Below, in pieces: positions 1 through 6,733 of a stretch of 64,000 nucleotides of DNA. This DNA comes from Clostridia bacterium (GTDB lineage: Bacteria; Bacillota; Clostridia; Christensenellales; DTU072): the NCBI GenBank assembly GCA_017403145.1, contig JAFQOO010000001.1, positions 1 through 64,000 on the forward strand, given 5' to 3'. The notes under the pieces were generated by a model. It searched no databases and was not told the origin of the DNA. It worked only from the letters and a program-made list of their open reading frames with translations. The position numbers and the translations under genes are program-made. Position 1 is the stretch's first letter, and each line of letters begins with the position of its first letter.

Positions 1-1
1 C

Positions 2-295
2 TGGCTTGACGAGCGCGGTATGATCCACCCAAGCGTGAGAGAAGCCGTGTTGCCCATCATTTGCGCGCCGTACGTTTTTCCAAGCGATATACTTGATGCT
101 ATAAAATCAGATATGGTTGCGTGGAAAAACTATGAGAAGCTGTCCGAGCCATACAAACGCATTCGTATTGCTTACATTGATGCGGCGAGAAAACGTCCCG
201 ACGAGTTCAAAAAACGCCTTGAAAGTTTTATTAAAAAGACTCGTGATGAAAAGTTGATTGTCGGCTTTGGCGGGATAGACAAGTATTATAGTTAA
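2..295 (+). CDS. YdeI/OmpD-associated family protein, C-terminal fragment
   Basis: The reading frame is open from the first complete codon (position 2) to a TAA at 293-295, so the gene begins before the window. An internal ATG at 20 is not its start. The visible ~97 residues begin WLDERGMIHPSVREAVLP and end in a lysine/arginine-rich helix (AYIDAARKRPDEFKKRLESF). They resemble the C-terminal half of the YdeI/DUF1801-like family, where a W..L...YR..YI..I..A.RPE-type helix is followed by a short tail. The molecular function of that family is not well defined. A hairpin terminator follows at 367-405. The family call rests on pattern memory of the helix and is moderate. Confidence 0.6.
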   Translation, partial: WLDERGMIHPSVREAVLPIICAPYVFPSDILDAIKSDMVAWKNYEKLSEPYKRIRIAYIDAARKRPDEFKKRLESFIKKTRDEKLIVGFGGIDKYYS

Positions 296-366
296 AATGT
301 CAAATTCCAATTTATCGAGTTGATATTTTTTGTGGGGAATTTTTTGTGGAAAATTTTCAAAAGTGT

Positions 367-405
367 AGCACACTATACTTCACTAAAAGTGAAATGTAGT
401 GTGCT
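367..405 (+). terminator. Hairpin terminator after the YdeI-like gene
   Basis: The arms AGCACACTATACTTCAC and GTGAAATGTAGTGTGCT pair with one small irregularity around a TAAAA loop. TTTTCTT follows on the plus strand. It lies 70 bases after the stop codon. Confidence 0.6.
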
Positions 406-439
406 TTTCTTATCCACAAAAGTTAATTTTATATAAGTT

Positions 440-638
440 ATATTTTTAGCCTTGTGGCTAAAAGTTATATGCAAGACAAGTCTTGCGTTATATTTTGGCT
501 TTCGCCAAAGTGATATTAAATAAATCCTTAACTTGCCGTTAGGCAAATATAACTGCGTAGCAATATCACTTGCGTTAGCAAATCTCACAAATCCGTTCAC
601 GGATTTATTTAGTTGCCGAATCCCTTATAGGGACTCGG
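440..638. repeat. Cluster of seven or so short palindromes with mirrored spacers
   Basis: This 280-base gap between genes holds consecutive perfect or near-perfect small inverted repeats: TTTTAGCC/GGCTAAAA (444-463), GCAAGA/TCTTGC (471-486), TTGGC/GCCAA (495-508), TTGCC/GGCAA (533-546), TTGC/GCAA (570-581), AAATCCGT/ACGGATTT (589-606) and CCGA(A)TCCC/GGGA(C)TCGG (616-638). On the left the spacers read GTTATAT or GTGATAT. On the right they read ATATAAC or ATATCAC, so the whole block is itself roughly mirror-symmetric around 515-530. It matches no insertion sequence I recognise. The minus-strand ORF across it is a shadow. Confidence 0.55.
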
Positions 639-680
639 CTATACCTGCTCTTTTTTTATAGTAATTGCACGTTGTAAAGG

Positions 681-3032
681 TTATTCTATGGGCTCGGGGG
701 TGATAGGGGTGGGAGTGATGGTCAAGGTAACGTAGATATAGCCTTCTATTGTTTTTTCTCCGTTTTGCATATTGTATGCAAGGCGATATGCACCGCTAGA
801 TATTTCGATTTCGTCGCCAACTAATGCTGTGTAAACTTCGTTTTCTTCGTCGGTAAGCATTTCGATATTGGTGCTAGAAGGGATACCGTGTTCACAAGCA
901 ATGCCAGCTATGATTGTATATAGACCTTCGTAGTCAAGCGTTCCTTCGTAGTCAAGCGTTGTGTTGACGTCAGGCATAGTGGTATAGGTAAGGATAAGTG
1001 CGCCATTATCTGACTTTTGTGCAACCATCTTGGTTTTTTCGACAACGCTTTCAAATGTAGTGTTAACTGTGTCAAATTCAAAGGTAGTATAGGCTGACGA
1101 GCGTATTCCGTCATCCGTTGCTATATATGCAACCAACTTGTATTCCCCGTCGACGAGAGTAGGGATATCAATTGTAACGTCTTCAATGGTAACGGAAAAA
1201 TCTTCGCCTTTATTAAAGAATGCGGTACCGATTCCCGTTTTCTTTTCTAGATGAATTAAACCTGCTTCCGAGGTTAAGGCAAAGTTTATGGTATAGCCTT
1301 GATTTTCGATAAATAGTAGAGTGTCGCCAATCGATAGGGTAAGGGCACCAACGGAAATACCACTCTCGGAATGTATGGTTTCGCTATGGGCGGTAACGGA
1401 AACTTCTGCAAAGTGGGCGTTCAATTCTACAACAGCCTTATTGCTAAAGTCTATAACGGTTGCATCCTTGACTGCGTCGAATAGCTCCATAAAATCTCTA
1501 GTCCTTTCGTTTTCGATATCAATAGCTTCTCGTACGTTTTCCTCGTTGGATTGATTTAGTCCATTCCATACGTGATATTTTGTTATTTCGCGAAGTTCAT
1601 CAAAGGCTCTCACGACACCGGATATCACGTTATCAATATTATGGCGACTGGTAAGGCCGACTTCGTCTATAAATTCTTTGAATATTGCTAACTTTTCATT
1701 GACGGTGGGAGCTTCTATTCTTAAAGAAAGAGAGCCAATAAAATCGGGGTGCGTTATTGAGGTGCGAATGGTTGTTATGGTGACCTTACCATCAAGGAAG
1801 GTGTCGCCCTCGTGGATTTCTAGCCCGTTAGTTAGAACAAGTGTCATAGTAGCATTGCTTTTAGGTACAGGGGTTTCTCCCATATCTCCACCCATATCGA
1901 AGTACTCAATCTCGTTTACCAAAACGCCCTTAATATTGTTAAAACCGGAAAAGTGAATATCGAAGTCAACCATTTGTGAATCTTCGTAGCCTTGATACCA
2001 AAAGATATCCGACGTTCTATCTGCGCTGATAATCTTTAAAAAGTTGGTCTTTTCAATGTCTGGGTCATAGAATGAGTCATAGCATATATCGTCCTTCATA
2101 ACCATATAAGAAACGTTAACGTGAGTAGGGTGTGGGCCTACCCAATAGGTTTCCCAATATCCCTTCGCGTTATCGCAAATAAGGTGGTCGGTTCTATCGA
2201 AAATACCATCAACATAGGTGCCTCTTGCAGTTTCAAAATGAAGACCGGGAATATAAGTAAGCCTATCGGTAAATCCGTTTTCGTATTCGTGGGACAAGAA
2301 CTCATAGACGTTATTACCATCTTCGTTTATGTAGCGTCTGCATATTTTATAGTTATAAGGTGTTCTTTCATAAAGAATTTCTTCGTTTTCGCCAACGTGC
2401 AAATAGTATTCCATACCATAGGCAATGAGTACCCATTTGTCAACTATGCGAACATTTTTCTTTATGCCATCAATCAGCTTAGCCGCGTCGTCTGCCATCA
2501 TTGCAATATATTTTGCCGTTGATGAAAACGAGTCGTAGGAATTGGAAACTTCTATAAAATCGCTAAACAGGTAGTTTTCTCCGTCGAAGGTTACCTTGCC
2601 ACCGCCATAGGCGTTATCGAATATAACTTGCTCATCGGAAGCATTGTGAATGCTCGCGGAGGATAGTCTATTTGAAGTGTTAAGCGTTGTTACTGTTGAG
2701 GTCGTTGTTGTATAATTATCTATATTATCGATACTTTCCATAGCCTTTGTGGCAAGGGTGTTCATCACCTCTACGCCCTTATCAAACACGTTGCCTTGGT
2801 TCTTTAGTAGAGCAGTGTTAAGGCGTTCCTCTGCAAGAAGAAGCTTTACAATAGATTGCGTATCAAGCTCAAAGACCTCGTTTGTTCCCGAGTTAGGTCT
2901 ATCGTTTATACCATCATCGGGAAAATTATTATTGTCGAGGTTAGTGTTCGGAGTATCAGTATTTGTTGTGCATCCAATCAATATGGGAGCTATCAACATT
3001 AAAACAATAAATAACGTAGCGAGTTTTTTCAT
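681..3032 (-). CDS. Large secreted lipoprotein of unknown function
   Basis: This is a 783-residue protein. The N-terminus (MKKLATLFIVLMLIAPILIGC) is a lipoprotein signal peptide with lipobox L-I-G-C, followed by an Asn/Asp/Thr-rich linker (residues ~22-50), as expected for an outer-face membrane-anchored protein. The rest is beta-rich with a possible Ig-like or Big-type region near residues 540-680. No catalytic motif is evident. The start is supported by AAGGAG(AA) at 3040-3047. It is the second gene of a two-gene operon, 23 bases after the TetR regulator, so that regulator probably controls its own expression together with this surface protein. I do not recognise the family. Confidence 0.8.
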   Translation of the reverse strand: MKKLATLFIVLMLIAPILIGCTTNTDTPNTNLDNNNFPDDGINDRPNSGTNEVFELDTQSIVKLLLAEERLNTALLKNQGNVFDKGVEVMNTLATKAMESIDNIDNYTTTTSTVTTLNTSNRLSSASIHNASDEQVIFDNAYGGGKVTFDGENYLFSDFIEVSNSYDSFSSTAKYIAMMADDAAKLIDGIKKNVRIVDKWVLIAYGMEYYLHVGENEEILYERTPYNYKICRRYINEDGNNVYEFLSHEYENGFTDRLTYIPGLHFETARGTYVDGIFDRTDHLICDNAKGYWETYWVGPHPTHVNVSYMVMKDDICYDSFYDPDIEKTNFLKIISADRTSDIFWYQGYEDSQMVDFDIHFSGFNNIKGVLVNEIEYFDMGGDMGETPVPKSNATMTLVLTNGLEIHEGDTFLDGKVTITTIRTSITHPDFIGSLSLRIEAPTVNEKLAIFKEFIDEVGLTSRHNIDNVISGVVRAFDELREITKYHVWNGLNQSNEENVREAIDIENERTRDFMELFDAVKDATVIDFSNKAVVELNAHFAEVSVTAHSETIHSESGISVGALTLSIGDTLLFIENQGYTINFALTSEAGLIHLEKKTGIGTAFFNKGEDFSVTIEDVTIDIPTLVDGEYKLVAYIATDDGIRSSAYTTFEFDTVNTTFESVVEKTKMVAQKSDNGALILTYTTMPDVNTTLDYEGTLDYEGLYTIIAGIACEHGIPSSTNIEMLTDEENEVYTALVGDEIEISSGAYRLAYNMQNGEKTIEGYIYVTLTITPTPITPEPIE

Positions 3033-3055
3033 ATTGAATTTCTCCTTATTTTTCT

Positions 3056-3739
3056 TTATATTTCGGCTATTTCGTTCGTTTTATCAATGTATTCACGGAA
3101 TTCCAAAAGAATACGTCTACCTAGTTCTACGTAATCTATGGAAAGGGCGCGGTTTATATATGGAATGCGTATATTTTCGGGCACGTTATAGGTGGATAAT
3201 ATGGCGTTTAGTGCCTTTTCTATAACAAAACATAAATCTACGTTTTGTTTGGAAAACGTTATTGCTCCATATTCAATACCGGGAACTATAGTTTCCGTAG
3301 CGGTCCAATCGCTTTCGGAAAAATCGGAACAAAAAGCACCAAACACAGCTTTTGATTTAATCCTGTCGTTTTTCCTAATAAGTTCTAGAGTGAAAGGCGA
3401 GGTGTATGCCGAGGTATAGAAATCTTTGATAACTTCATTTTCGCTACAAAGTGCCACCATAGCTACGAATTCCAGACAATATACGTAGATAGAATTTTTT
3501 TCGTCGCTAGTAGCCTTTTCAATCATCATATTTTGAAAATCGCATAGCTCTTTTACAAGGACTGCAAGTAAATGGTCTTTAGTAGGGAAATAGAAGGTAA
3601 TGTTTCCCGGACTGAGGTCTAGCTCTTGAGAAATTTTTTTCATCGTGGTTTTTGTATATCCGTCCTCGATAAAATGTTTTGCTCCGGCTTTGATGATTTG
3701 CATACGTGTATCACCACGTTTTCTATTAATATGAGTCAT
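3056..3739 (-). CDS. TetR/AcrR-family transcriptional regulator
   Basis: This is a 227-residue regulator. The N-terminal helix-turn-helix is clear: RMQIIKAGAKHFIEDGYTKTTMKKISQELDLSPGNITFYFPTKDHLL, with the typical G-T..T-M..I....-S.G....F..K..L signature. The C-terminal two-thirds is the variable ligand-binding and dimerisation part. A GTG three codons upstream extends the frame, but the ATG at 3739 is preferred because AGGTGG lies five bases ahead of it. The gene is followed at 23 bases by the large lipoprotein and preceded at 3758-3790 by a long palindrome. It is therefore probably autoregulated. The ligand cannot be read from sequence. Confidence 0.9.
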   Translation of the reverse strand: MTHINRKRGDTRMQIIKAGAKHFIEDGYTKTTMKKISQELDLSPGNITFYFPTKDHLLAVLVKELCDFQNMMIEKATSDEKNSIYVYCLEFVAMVALCSENEVIKDFYTSAYTSPFTLELIRKNDRIKSKAVFGAFCSDFSESDWTATETIVPGIEYGAITFSKQNVDLCFVIEKALNAILSTYNVPENIRIPYINRALSIDYVELGRRILLEFREYIDKTNEIAEI

Positions 3740-3757
3740 TTTGACCACCTCTCATAA

Positions 3758-3790
3758 ATTAGTACGCGTACTATTAGTATACGTACTAAT
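3758..3790. promoter_or_regulatory. 33-bp palindromic operator upstream of tetR-lipoprotein operon
   Basis: The arms ATTAGTACGCGTACTA and TAGTATACGTACTAAT are reverse complements at 14 of 16 positions around a single central base. Each arm also contains its own smaller palindrome (AGTACGCGTACT, AGTATACGTACT). This nested symmetry is typical of a TetR operator that binds two dimers. It sits about 20 bases upstream of the chosen ATG. Confidence 0.75.
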
Positions 3791-3855
3791 TATAAAATCA
3801 AAGGTATAAACCTGTCAATAGAAAAACAAAAAAACGTAACGAAAATATCTAGGTA

Positions 3856-3874
3856 GCGCGAAAGGCTGTCTCGC
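3856..3874. repeat. Isolated core of the tRNA-tailed repeat
   Basis: GCGCGAAAGGCTGTCTCGC here matches the conserved core (GCGAAAGA.TGTCTCGC) found at 10116, 10359, 52803 and 52984 in the repeats beside the tRNA genes. No tRNA-like end is recognisable around this copy, so it is probably a decayed or solo fragment. It lies in the 190-base gap between the tetR operator and the YwaF-like gene. Confidence 0.5.
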
Positions 3875-3932
3875 TCAAAGTAAGCGAGTAACGATTAGAC
3901 GTGATAGGGGTAGAAAAATTATCTATCAATTT

Positions 3933-4694
3933 TTAGTTTTTCGCTTTCTTTTTTCCTATCTTTTGAAAGACTTCTTTTGTTACTTTAACATCTGATACCA
4001 ATAGAATCAATACAATAACAATGACGCCAAAGACCGTCAAAGTTATATATTGGGATACACCGGGAATCACAAAAGGCAAACCACTTCTATAAAACATATA
4101 ATCTCCGGTTAATCCAAGAACATAAATATCAATTACTTCACAATTTATAAAATGCAAAAGTGTGCCGAGGAAGGTCCAGCCAAAGTCCTTAATGTTCGGA
4201 ATATACTTTTTACTTGCGTATTCAAACACAGGAATAAAAAGTAAGCCCGTATGTTGAAGAACACTCTTGAGAATAGGAAATACAAAAATAGTGTTGCAGA
4301 AAATCCCATCTGGCATAGCAAAGGTCAACAGCCCGCCGATAAAGCCAAATAAATAGAACATTTTTTTCATAATCTTATTATCAAGTAAGGCCGCAATTGG
4401 TACTAAAATGCCATTAAGATTGCAGGGATACATTGGATATAAATCTATCCAAGGGGACTTGTTGACAGTTATATATATAATACGCCAAAAAACTTCAAAC
4501 AGTAATTGAAATCCTGCAATGCCGATTACTATTTTTCTCTTGGTTTTATCAGATATTTTTTTATTTGCTCCAAGTATGGCACAAATGATAACTCCGACTA
4601 AAACAACTGCAATAACTACTAAATGCATTGTTTGGTATTCATATGCTCCGGGTGTTCCCATGTTGCCGTTAAACCAATTTTTAATAATTTCCAT
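3933..4694 (-). CDS. YwaF-like integral membrane protein (TIGR02206 family)
   Basis: This 253-residue protein has about seven hydrophobic segments. After an N-terminal WFNG...Y....H stretch the segments alternate with short loops. The loop around residues 80-100 (WIDLYPMYPCNLNGILVPIAALL) carries the P..PCxLxG pattern that I associate with the YwaF/TIGR02206 membrane family, distantly related to TMEM164. The function of the family is not established. The start ATG has AAGGAG a few bases upstream. It is a single gene with no partner in the same direction; the small-RNA array begins about 240 bases upstream on the same strand. Confidence 0.75.
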   Translation of the reverse strand: MEIIKNWFNGNMGTPGAYEYQTMHLVVIAVVLVGVIICAILGANKKISDKTKRKIVIGIAGFQLLFEVFWRIIYITVNKSPWIDLYPMYPCNLNGILVPIAALLDNKIMKKMFYLFGFIGGLLTFAMPDGIFCNTIFVFPILKSVLQHTGLLFIPVFEYASKKYIPNIKDFGWTFLGTLLHFINCEVIDIYVLGLTGDYMFYRSGLPFVIPGVSQYITLTVFGVIVIVLILLVSDVKVTKEVFQKIGKKKAKN

Positions 4695-4934
4695 AATGCT
4701 CCTTGTAACCGATATTGCTTTATTAGAATAATACCATATCTTTACCGCAAGTTAAACATTTTTGCATTGTTATTATATCACGAATATACTCGGTTTTCAA
4801 TACTACAAAAGATAAACTTTTACGCCACATTTTGCATGAGAAGGAACTATCAAAAATTTTTATCAGTATAATAAGAAACTTAATTATGCCAGAGTATTTA
4901 AGAGAAAGATACGCTAAAAATAACAAAAAGCAAT

Positions 4935-4996
4935 AAAAAAAGATTTGCAATCCCGGCCTTTCGCCTATGCCTTTAAAAAAGGTCAATGCAAATCTT
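4935..4996 (-). ncRNA. Small RNA A (array member 1)
   Basis: On the minus strand a consensus promoter (TTGACA at 5026-5031, 17-base spacer, TATAAT at 5003-5008) predicts a start at 4996. The ~62-nt RNA begins AAGATTTGCA and ends TGCAAATCTT followed by seven T. The two ends therefore pair into an outer stem that also acts as the terminator. Two small hairpins lie inside (CCTTT/AAAGG and GGC/GCC with a GAAAG loop). There is no ribosome site or ORF. It is the left-most member of the array and the only copy of its type. Confidence 0.75.
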
Positions 4997-5052
4997 GTAT
5001 CTATTATAACTAACGTATGATGTGCTGTCAAGCAAAAAAGATTTTAGGAAAT

Positions 5053-5119
5053 AAAAAAAGAACTCAACCCGTGCTGTGTTACCACATTATATTGCCTTTT
5101 GGGCTTGGTTGAATTCTTA
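5053..5119 (-). ncRNA. Small RNA B1 (array member 2)
   Basis: The minus-strand promoter is TTGATT (5150-5155), a 17-base spacer and TATAAT (5127-5132). The RNA of ~67 nt starts with AAGAATTCAACC and ends GGTTGAGTTCTT plus T7, giving an outer stem of about 12 pairs. Two internal hairpins are GCC-CAAAA-GGC and TGTG-GTAA-CACA, the second with a GNRA loop. Compare B2 at 5348-5415. Confidence 0.78.
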
Positions 5120-5201
5120 TATAACTATTATAGTTTAAAAAAATAAATAAATCAACTAAAAATTAAACTTTAAGGAATTGATTAAGCAATTTAAAAGCAA
5201 T

Positions 5202-5271
5202 AAAAAAAAGAAATGGCGCGAAACCTCGCAGTGTCAAACACATCCACTATGTGGCAGGACTTCCATTCCTT
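5202..5271 (-). ncRNA. Small RNA C1 (array member 3)
   Basis: The minus-strand promoter is TTGATT (5302-5307), an 18-base spacer and TATACT (5278-5283). The ~70-nt RNA begins AAGGAATGG and ends CCATTTCTT followed by T-rich sequence, pairing over nine positions with one G-U. Internal hairpins: CCAC-ATA-GTGG, GTGT-TTG-ACAC, GCGA-GGTT-TCGC. Confidence 0.75.
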
Positions 5272-5347
5272 ATAAATAGTATAAACGTTGGTGTAGTAAA
5301 AAATCAAGTAAAATAAGAAAAAAAGAAGTATAATAAAAAGTTTAAAT

Positions 5348-5415
5348 AAAAAAAGAACTCAACCCGAGATGCGTCACCGCAATGAATTGCCTTTTGGGCT
5401 TGGTTGAATTCTTAT
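5348..5415 (-). ncRNA. Small RNA B2 (array member 4)
   Basis: This is a second copy of type B. The promoter is TTGATT (5444-5449), a 16-base spacer and TATAAT (5422-5427). The outer stem and first hairpin are unchanged relative to B1. The second hairpin is TGCG-GTGA-CGCA instead of TGTG-GTAA-CACA: a compensatory base-pair change plus a GNRA-to-GNRA loop change. This supports a selected RNA structure. Confidence 0.78.
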
Positions 5416-5496
5416 ATAACTATTATAGTTTAAAAAATAAATAAATCAACTAAAAATTAAACTTTAAGGAAGTGATTAAGCAATTTAAAAAGCAAT

Positions 5497-5564
5497 AAAA
5501 AAAAGAAATGGCGCGAAACCTCGCATTGTCTATCTTCCACAAATTGTGGGGACTTCCATTTCTT
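5497..5564 (-). ncRNA. Small RNA C2 (array member 5)
   Basis: This is a second copy of type C. The promoter is TTGATT (5595-5600), an 18-base spacer and TATATT (5571-5576). The outer stem AAGAAATGG/CCATTTCTT is perfectly paired here (one G-U in C1). The first internal hairpin is lengthened to CCACAA/TTGTGG. The hairpin ending GCGAGGTTTCGC is unchanged. Confidence 0.75.
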
Positions 5565-5639
5565 ATAAATAATATAAACGTTGGTGTAGTAAAAAATCAA
5601 GTAAAATAGGTATTTTTCTAAAAATAGTAAAACGGTAGG

Positions 5640-5838
5640 AATGCTGATAAAGTTCTTGTAGAAATCAATGCAACACGATATGGTCTAAAGAAGAGAACTG
5701 GTGTAGATTTTCAAAGATTTAAAGAGAATAGGTTTAGTGGTAAAAAGCTTAACTTGAGTGATAAAAAGGTTTTTCCTGAATCGCATGCTCGATTTAAGTT
5801 GGGTAGTCATGATACAAGTAGGGTGTTAAGGCATACTA
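5640..5838 (+). pseudogene. Orphan coding remnant inside the small-RNA array
   Basis: About 66 codons are open on the plus strand with no start codon. In-frame TAG TAA stops lie just upstream (5625-5630), and the frame runs on into the terminator of small RNA E1. The translation (NADKVLVEINATRYGLKKRTG then DFQRFKENRFSGKKLN then FPESHARFKLGSHDTSRVL) looks like real basic protein sequence rather than random AT-rich DNA. I do not recognise the family. It is probably the tail of a gene cut by the rearrangements that built the array. Confidence 0.35.
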
Positions 5839-5843
5839 AAAAT

Positions 5844-5914
5844 AAAAAATGTCCCAAGGGTGTTAATCTTGGGACTCCTAACATCACCTTTCGGTGAAGA
5901 AATGTCTTTCGACA
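5844..5914 (-). ncRNA. Small RNA E1 (array member 6)
   Basis: The minus-strand promoter is TTGATT (5943-5948), a 17-base spacer and TATAAT (5920-5925). The ~71-nt RNA has three separate hairpins: TGTC-GAAA-GACA, TCACC-GAAA-GGTGA (both with GNRA loops), then GTCCCAAG/CTTGGGAC followed by ATTTTTTATTTTT as terminator. Unlike types A-D it has no outer stem enclosing the whole RNA. Confidence 0.78.
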
Positions 5915-5991
5915 CTATTATTATATGCAATGCTAAAGGATAAATCAAGCAAAATGAAGATTTTTCTAAGAAGTCTTATAATCGTGGGCAT

Positions 5992-6062
5992 AAAAAAAGA
6001 AGATAGGTATCGGTAGCAATTAAGCGTCCGCATCGCTATTTTTCAAGCGTAACCTATCTTCT
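5992..6062 (-). ncRNA. Small RNA D1 (array member 7)
   Basis: The minus-strand promoter is TTGATT (6093-6098), an 18-base spacer and TATACT (6069-6074). The ~71-nt RNA begins AGAAGATAGGT and ends ACCTATCTTCT plus T-run, an 11-pair outer stem. An internal hairpin is CGCT-TGAAAAAT-AGCG, which covaries with copy D2. Confidence 0.77.
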
Positions 6063-6134
6063 ATAAATAGTATAAATGCTAGTGTAGTAAAAAATCAAGT
6101 AAATTGGTGCTTTTGTATAAAGCATACTAAAAAT

Positions 6135-6219
6135 AAAAAATAGGGAGTAATTATACTCCCTAGCTTGCGAGGTCGGAACAAAGCCGACAACTAATCAATA
6201 AGATTAGGTTCGCCACCTT
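6135..6219 (-). ncRNA. Small RNA F (array member 8)
   Basis: The minus-strand promoter is TTGATT (6249-6254), a 17-base spacer and TATATT (6226-6231). The ~85-nt RNA starts AAGGTGGCGAACC. It has hairpins CTAATC/GATTAG and GTCGG/CCGAC, then a terminator hairpin TAGGGAGTA/TACTCCCTA followed by TTTTTTATTTTT. The 3' flank (ATTTTTTATTTTTAGTATGC) is shared with type E, so E and F form one subgroup. Confidence 0.72.
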
Positions 6220-6259
6220 ATTTTTAATATATTTTATTTAGGATTAAAAATCAAGCAAA

Positions 6260-6356
6260 ATGGGTATTTTTCTAATAATAGTTAAATGGTTATTCGTACT
6301 TTTAGGGATTTTTTTCTCTAGGGTACGTTGTGTATACAGCAGTAGGAGTAGCGTGA
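6260..6356 (+). pseudogene. Tiny hydrophobic peptide ORF 1, frameshifted copy
   Basis: The sequence is nearly identical to the intact ORF at 6734-6829 but has seven T instead of six in a T-run near 6310. That shifts the frame and fuses this ORF with the downstream one (6356-6460). Removing one T restores a ~31-residue hydrophobic peptide MGIFLIIVKWLFVLLGIF... ending GVA. There is no ribosome site. The ATG lies inside the conserved segment upstream of the -35 box of the divergent small RNA. Confidence 0.4.
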
Positions 6357-6460
6357 TGAACGTAGCAAGCATCAAGGCAAAAATTAAAGGTATAGATTAC
6401 CGTCATTACGTAGCGTTAGGCATAACGATACTTTTTGCTTTGTTTGGTGCTTTTGTATAA
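6356..6460 (+). CDS. Tiny membrane peptide ORF 2 (34 residues)
   Basis: The ATG overlaps the TGA of tiny ORF 1 (TGATG arrangement in both copies), which suggests translational coupling in the ancestor. The peptide is MNVASIKAKIKG then IDYRHYVALGITILFALFGAFV: a basic head followed by one transmembrane segment. The second copy of the unit (6829-6879) keeps only the first 11 residues before joining a tRNA terminator sequence. The family is not recognised; a phage, toxin or other small membrane peptide is possible. Confidence 0.4.
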   Translation: MNVASIKAKIKGIDYRHYVALGITILFALFGAFV

Positions 6461-6474
6461 AGCATACTAAAAAT

Positions 6475-6545
6475 AAAAAATGTCCCAAGGGTGTTAATCT
6501 TGGGATTCCTAACATCACCTTTCGGTGAAGAAATGTCTTTCGACA
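6475..6545 (-). ncRNA. Small RNA E2 (array member 9)
   Basis: This is a near-identical copy of E1. The promoter is TTGATT (6574-6579), a 17-base spacer and TATAAT (6551-6556). Both GAAA-loop hairpins are conserved; one base differs at the foot of the terminator stem (GGGATT versus GGGACT on the plus strand). The flanks (AGCATACTAAAAATAAAAAA and the downstream ATGAAGATTTTTCTAAGAAG) are also duplicated, showing that the copied unit is larger than the RNA. Confidence 0.77.
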
Positions 6546-6622
6546 CTATTATTATATGCAATGCTAAAGGATAAATCAAGCAAAATGAAGATTTTTCTAA
6601 GAAGTCTTATAATCGTGGGCAT

Positions 6623-6692
6623 AAAAAAAGAAGATAGGTATGGTAGCTGTTAAGCGTCCAGTTCGTTATTTTTCAAACGTAACCTATCTTCT
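6623..6692 (-). ncRNA. Small RNA D2 (array member 10)
   Basis: This is a second copy of type D. The promoter is TTGATT (6723-6728), an 18-base spacer and TATACT (6699-6704). The outer stem AGAAGATAGGT/ACCTATCTTCT is unchanged. The internal hairpin is CGTT-TGAAAAAT-AACG versus CGCT/AGCG in D1, a compensatory C-G to U-A change. It is the right-most member. Confidence 0.77.
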
Positions 6693-6733
6693 ATAAATAG
6701 TATAAACGTTAGTGTAGTAAAAAATCAAGTAAA

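Noticed and set aside
373-600. 75-residue minus-strand ORF
   Set aside because: It lies across the palindrome cluster, has no ribosome site and no protein-like sequence.
4723-5031. 102-residue minus-strand ORF
   Set aside because: It covers the promoter and body of small RNA A; it starts inside the -35 region and has no ribosome site.
4935-6692. CRISPR array
   Set aside because: The repeats are of six different types with promoters and terminators, spacing is irregular and there are no constant-length spacers or cas genes.
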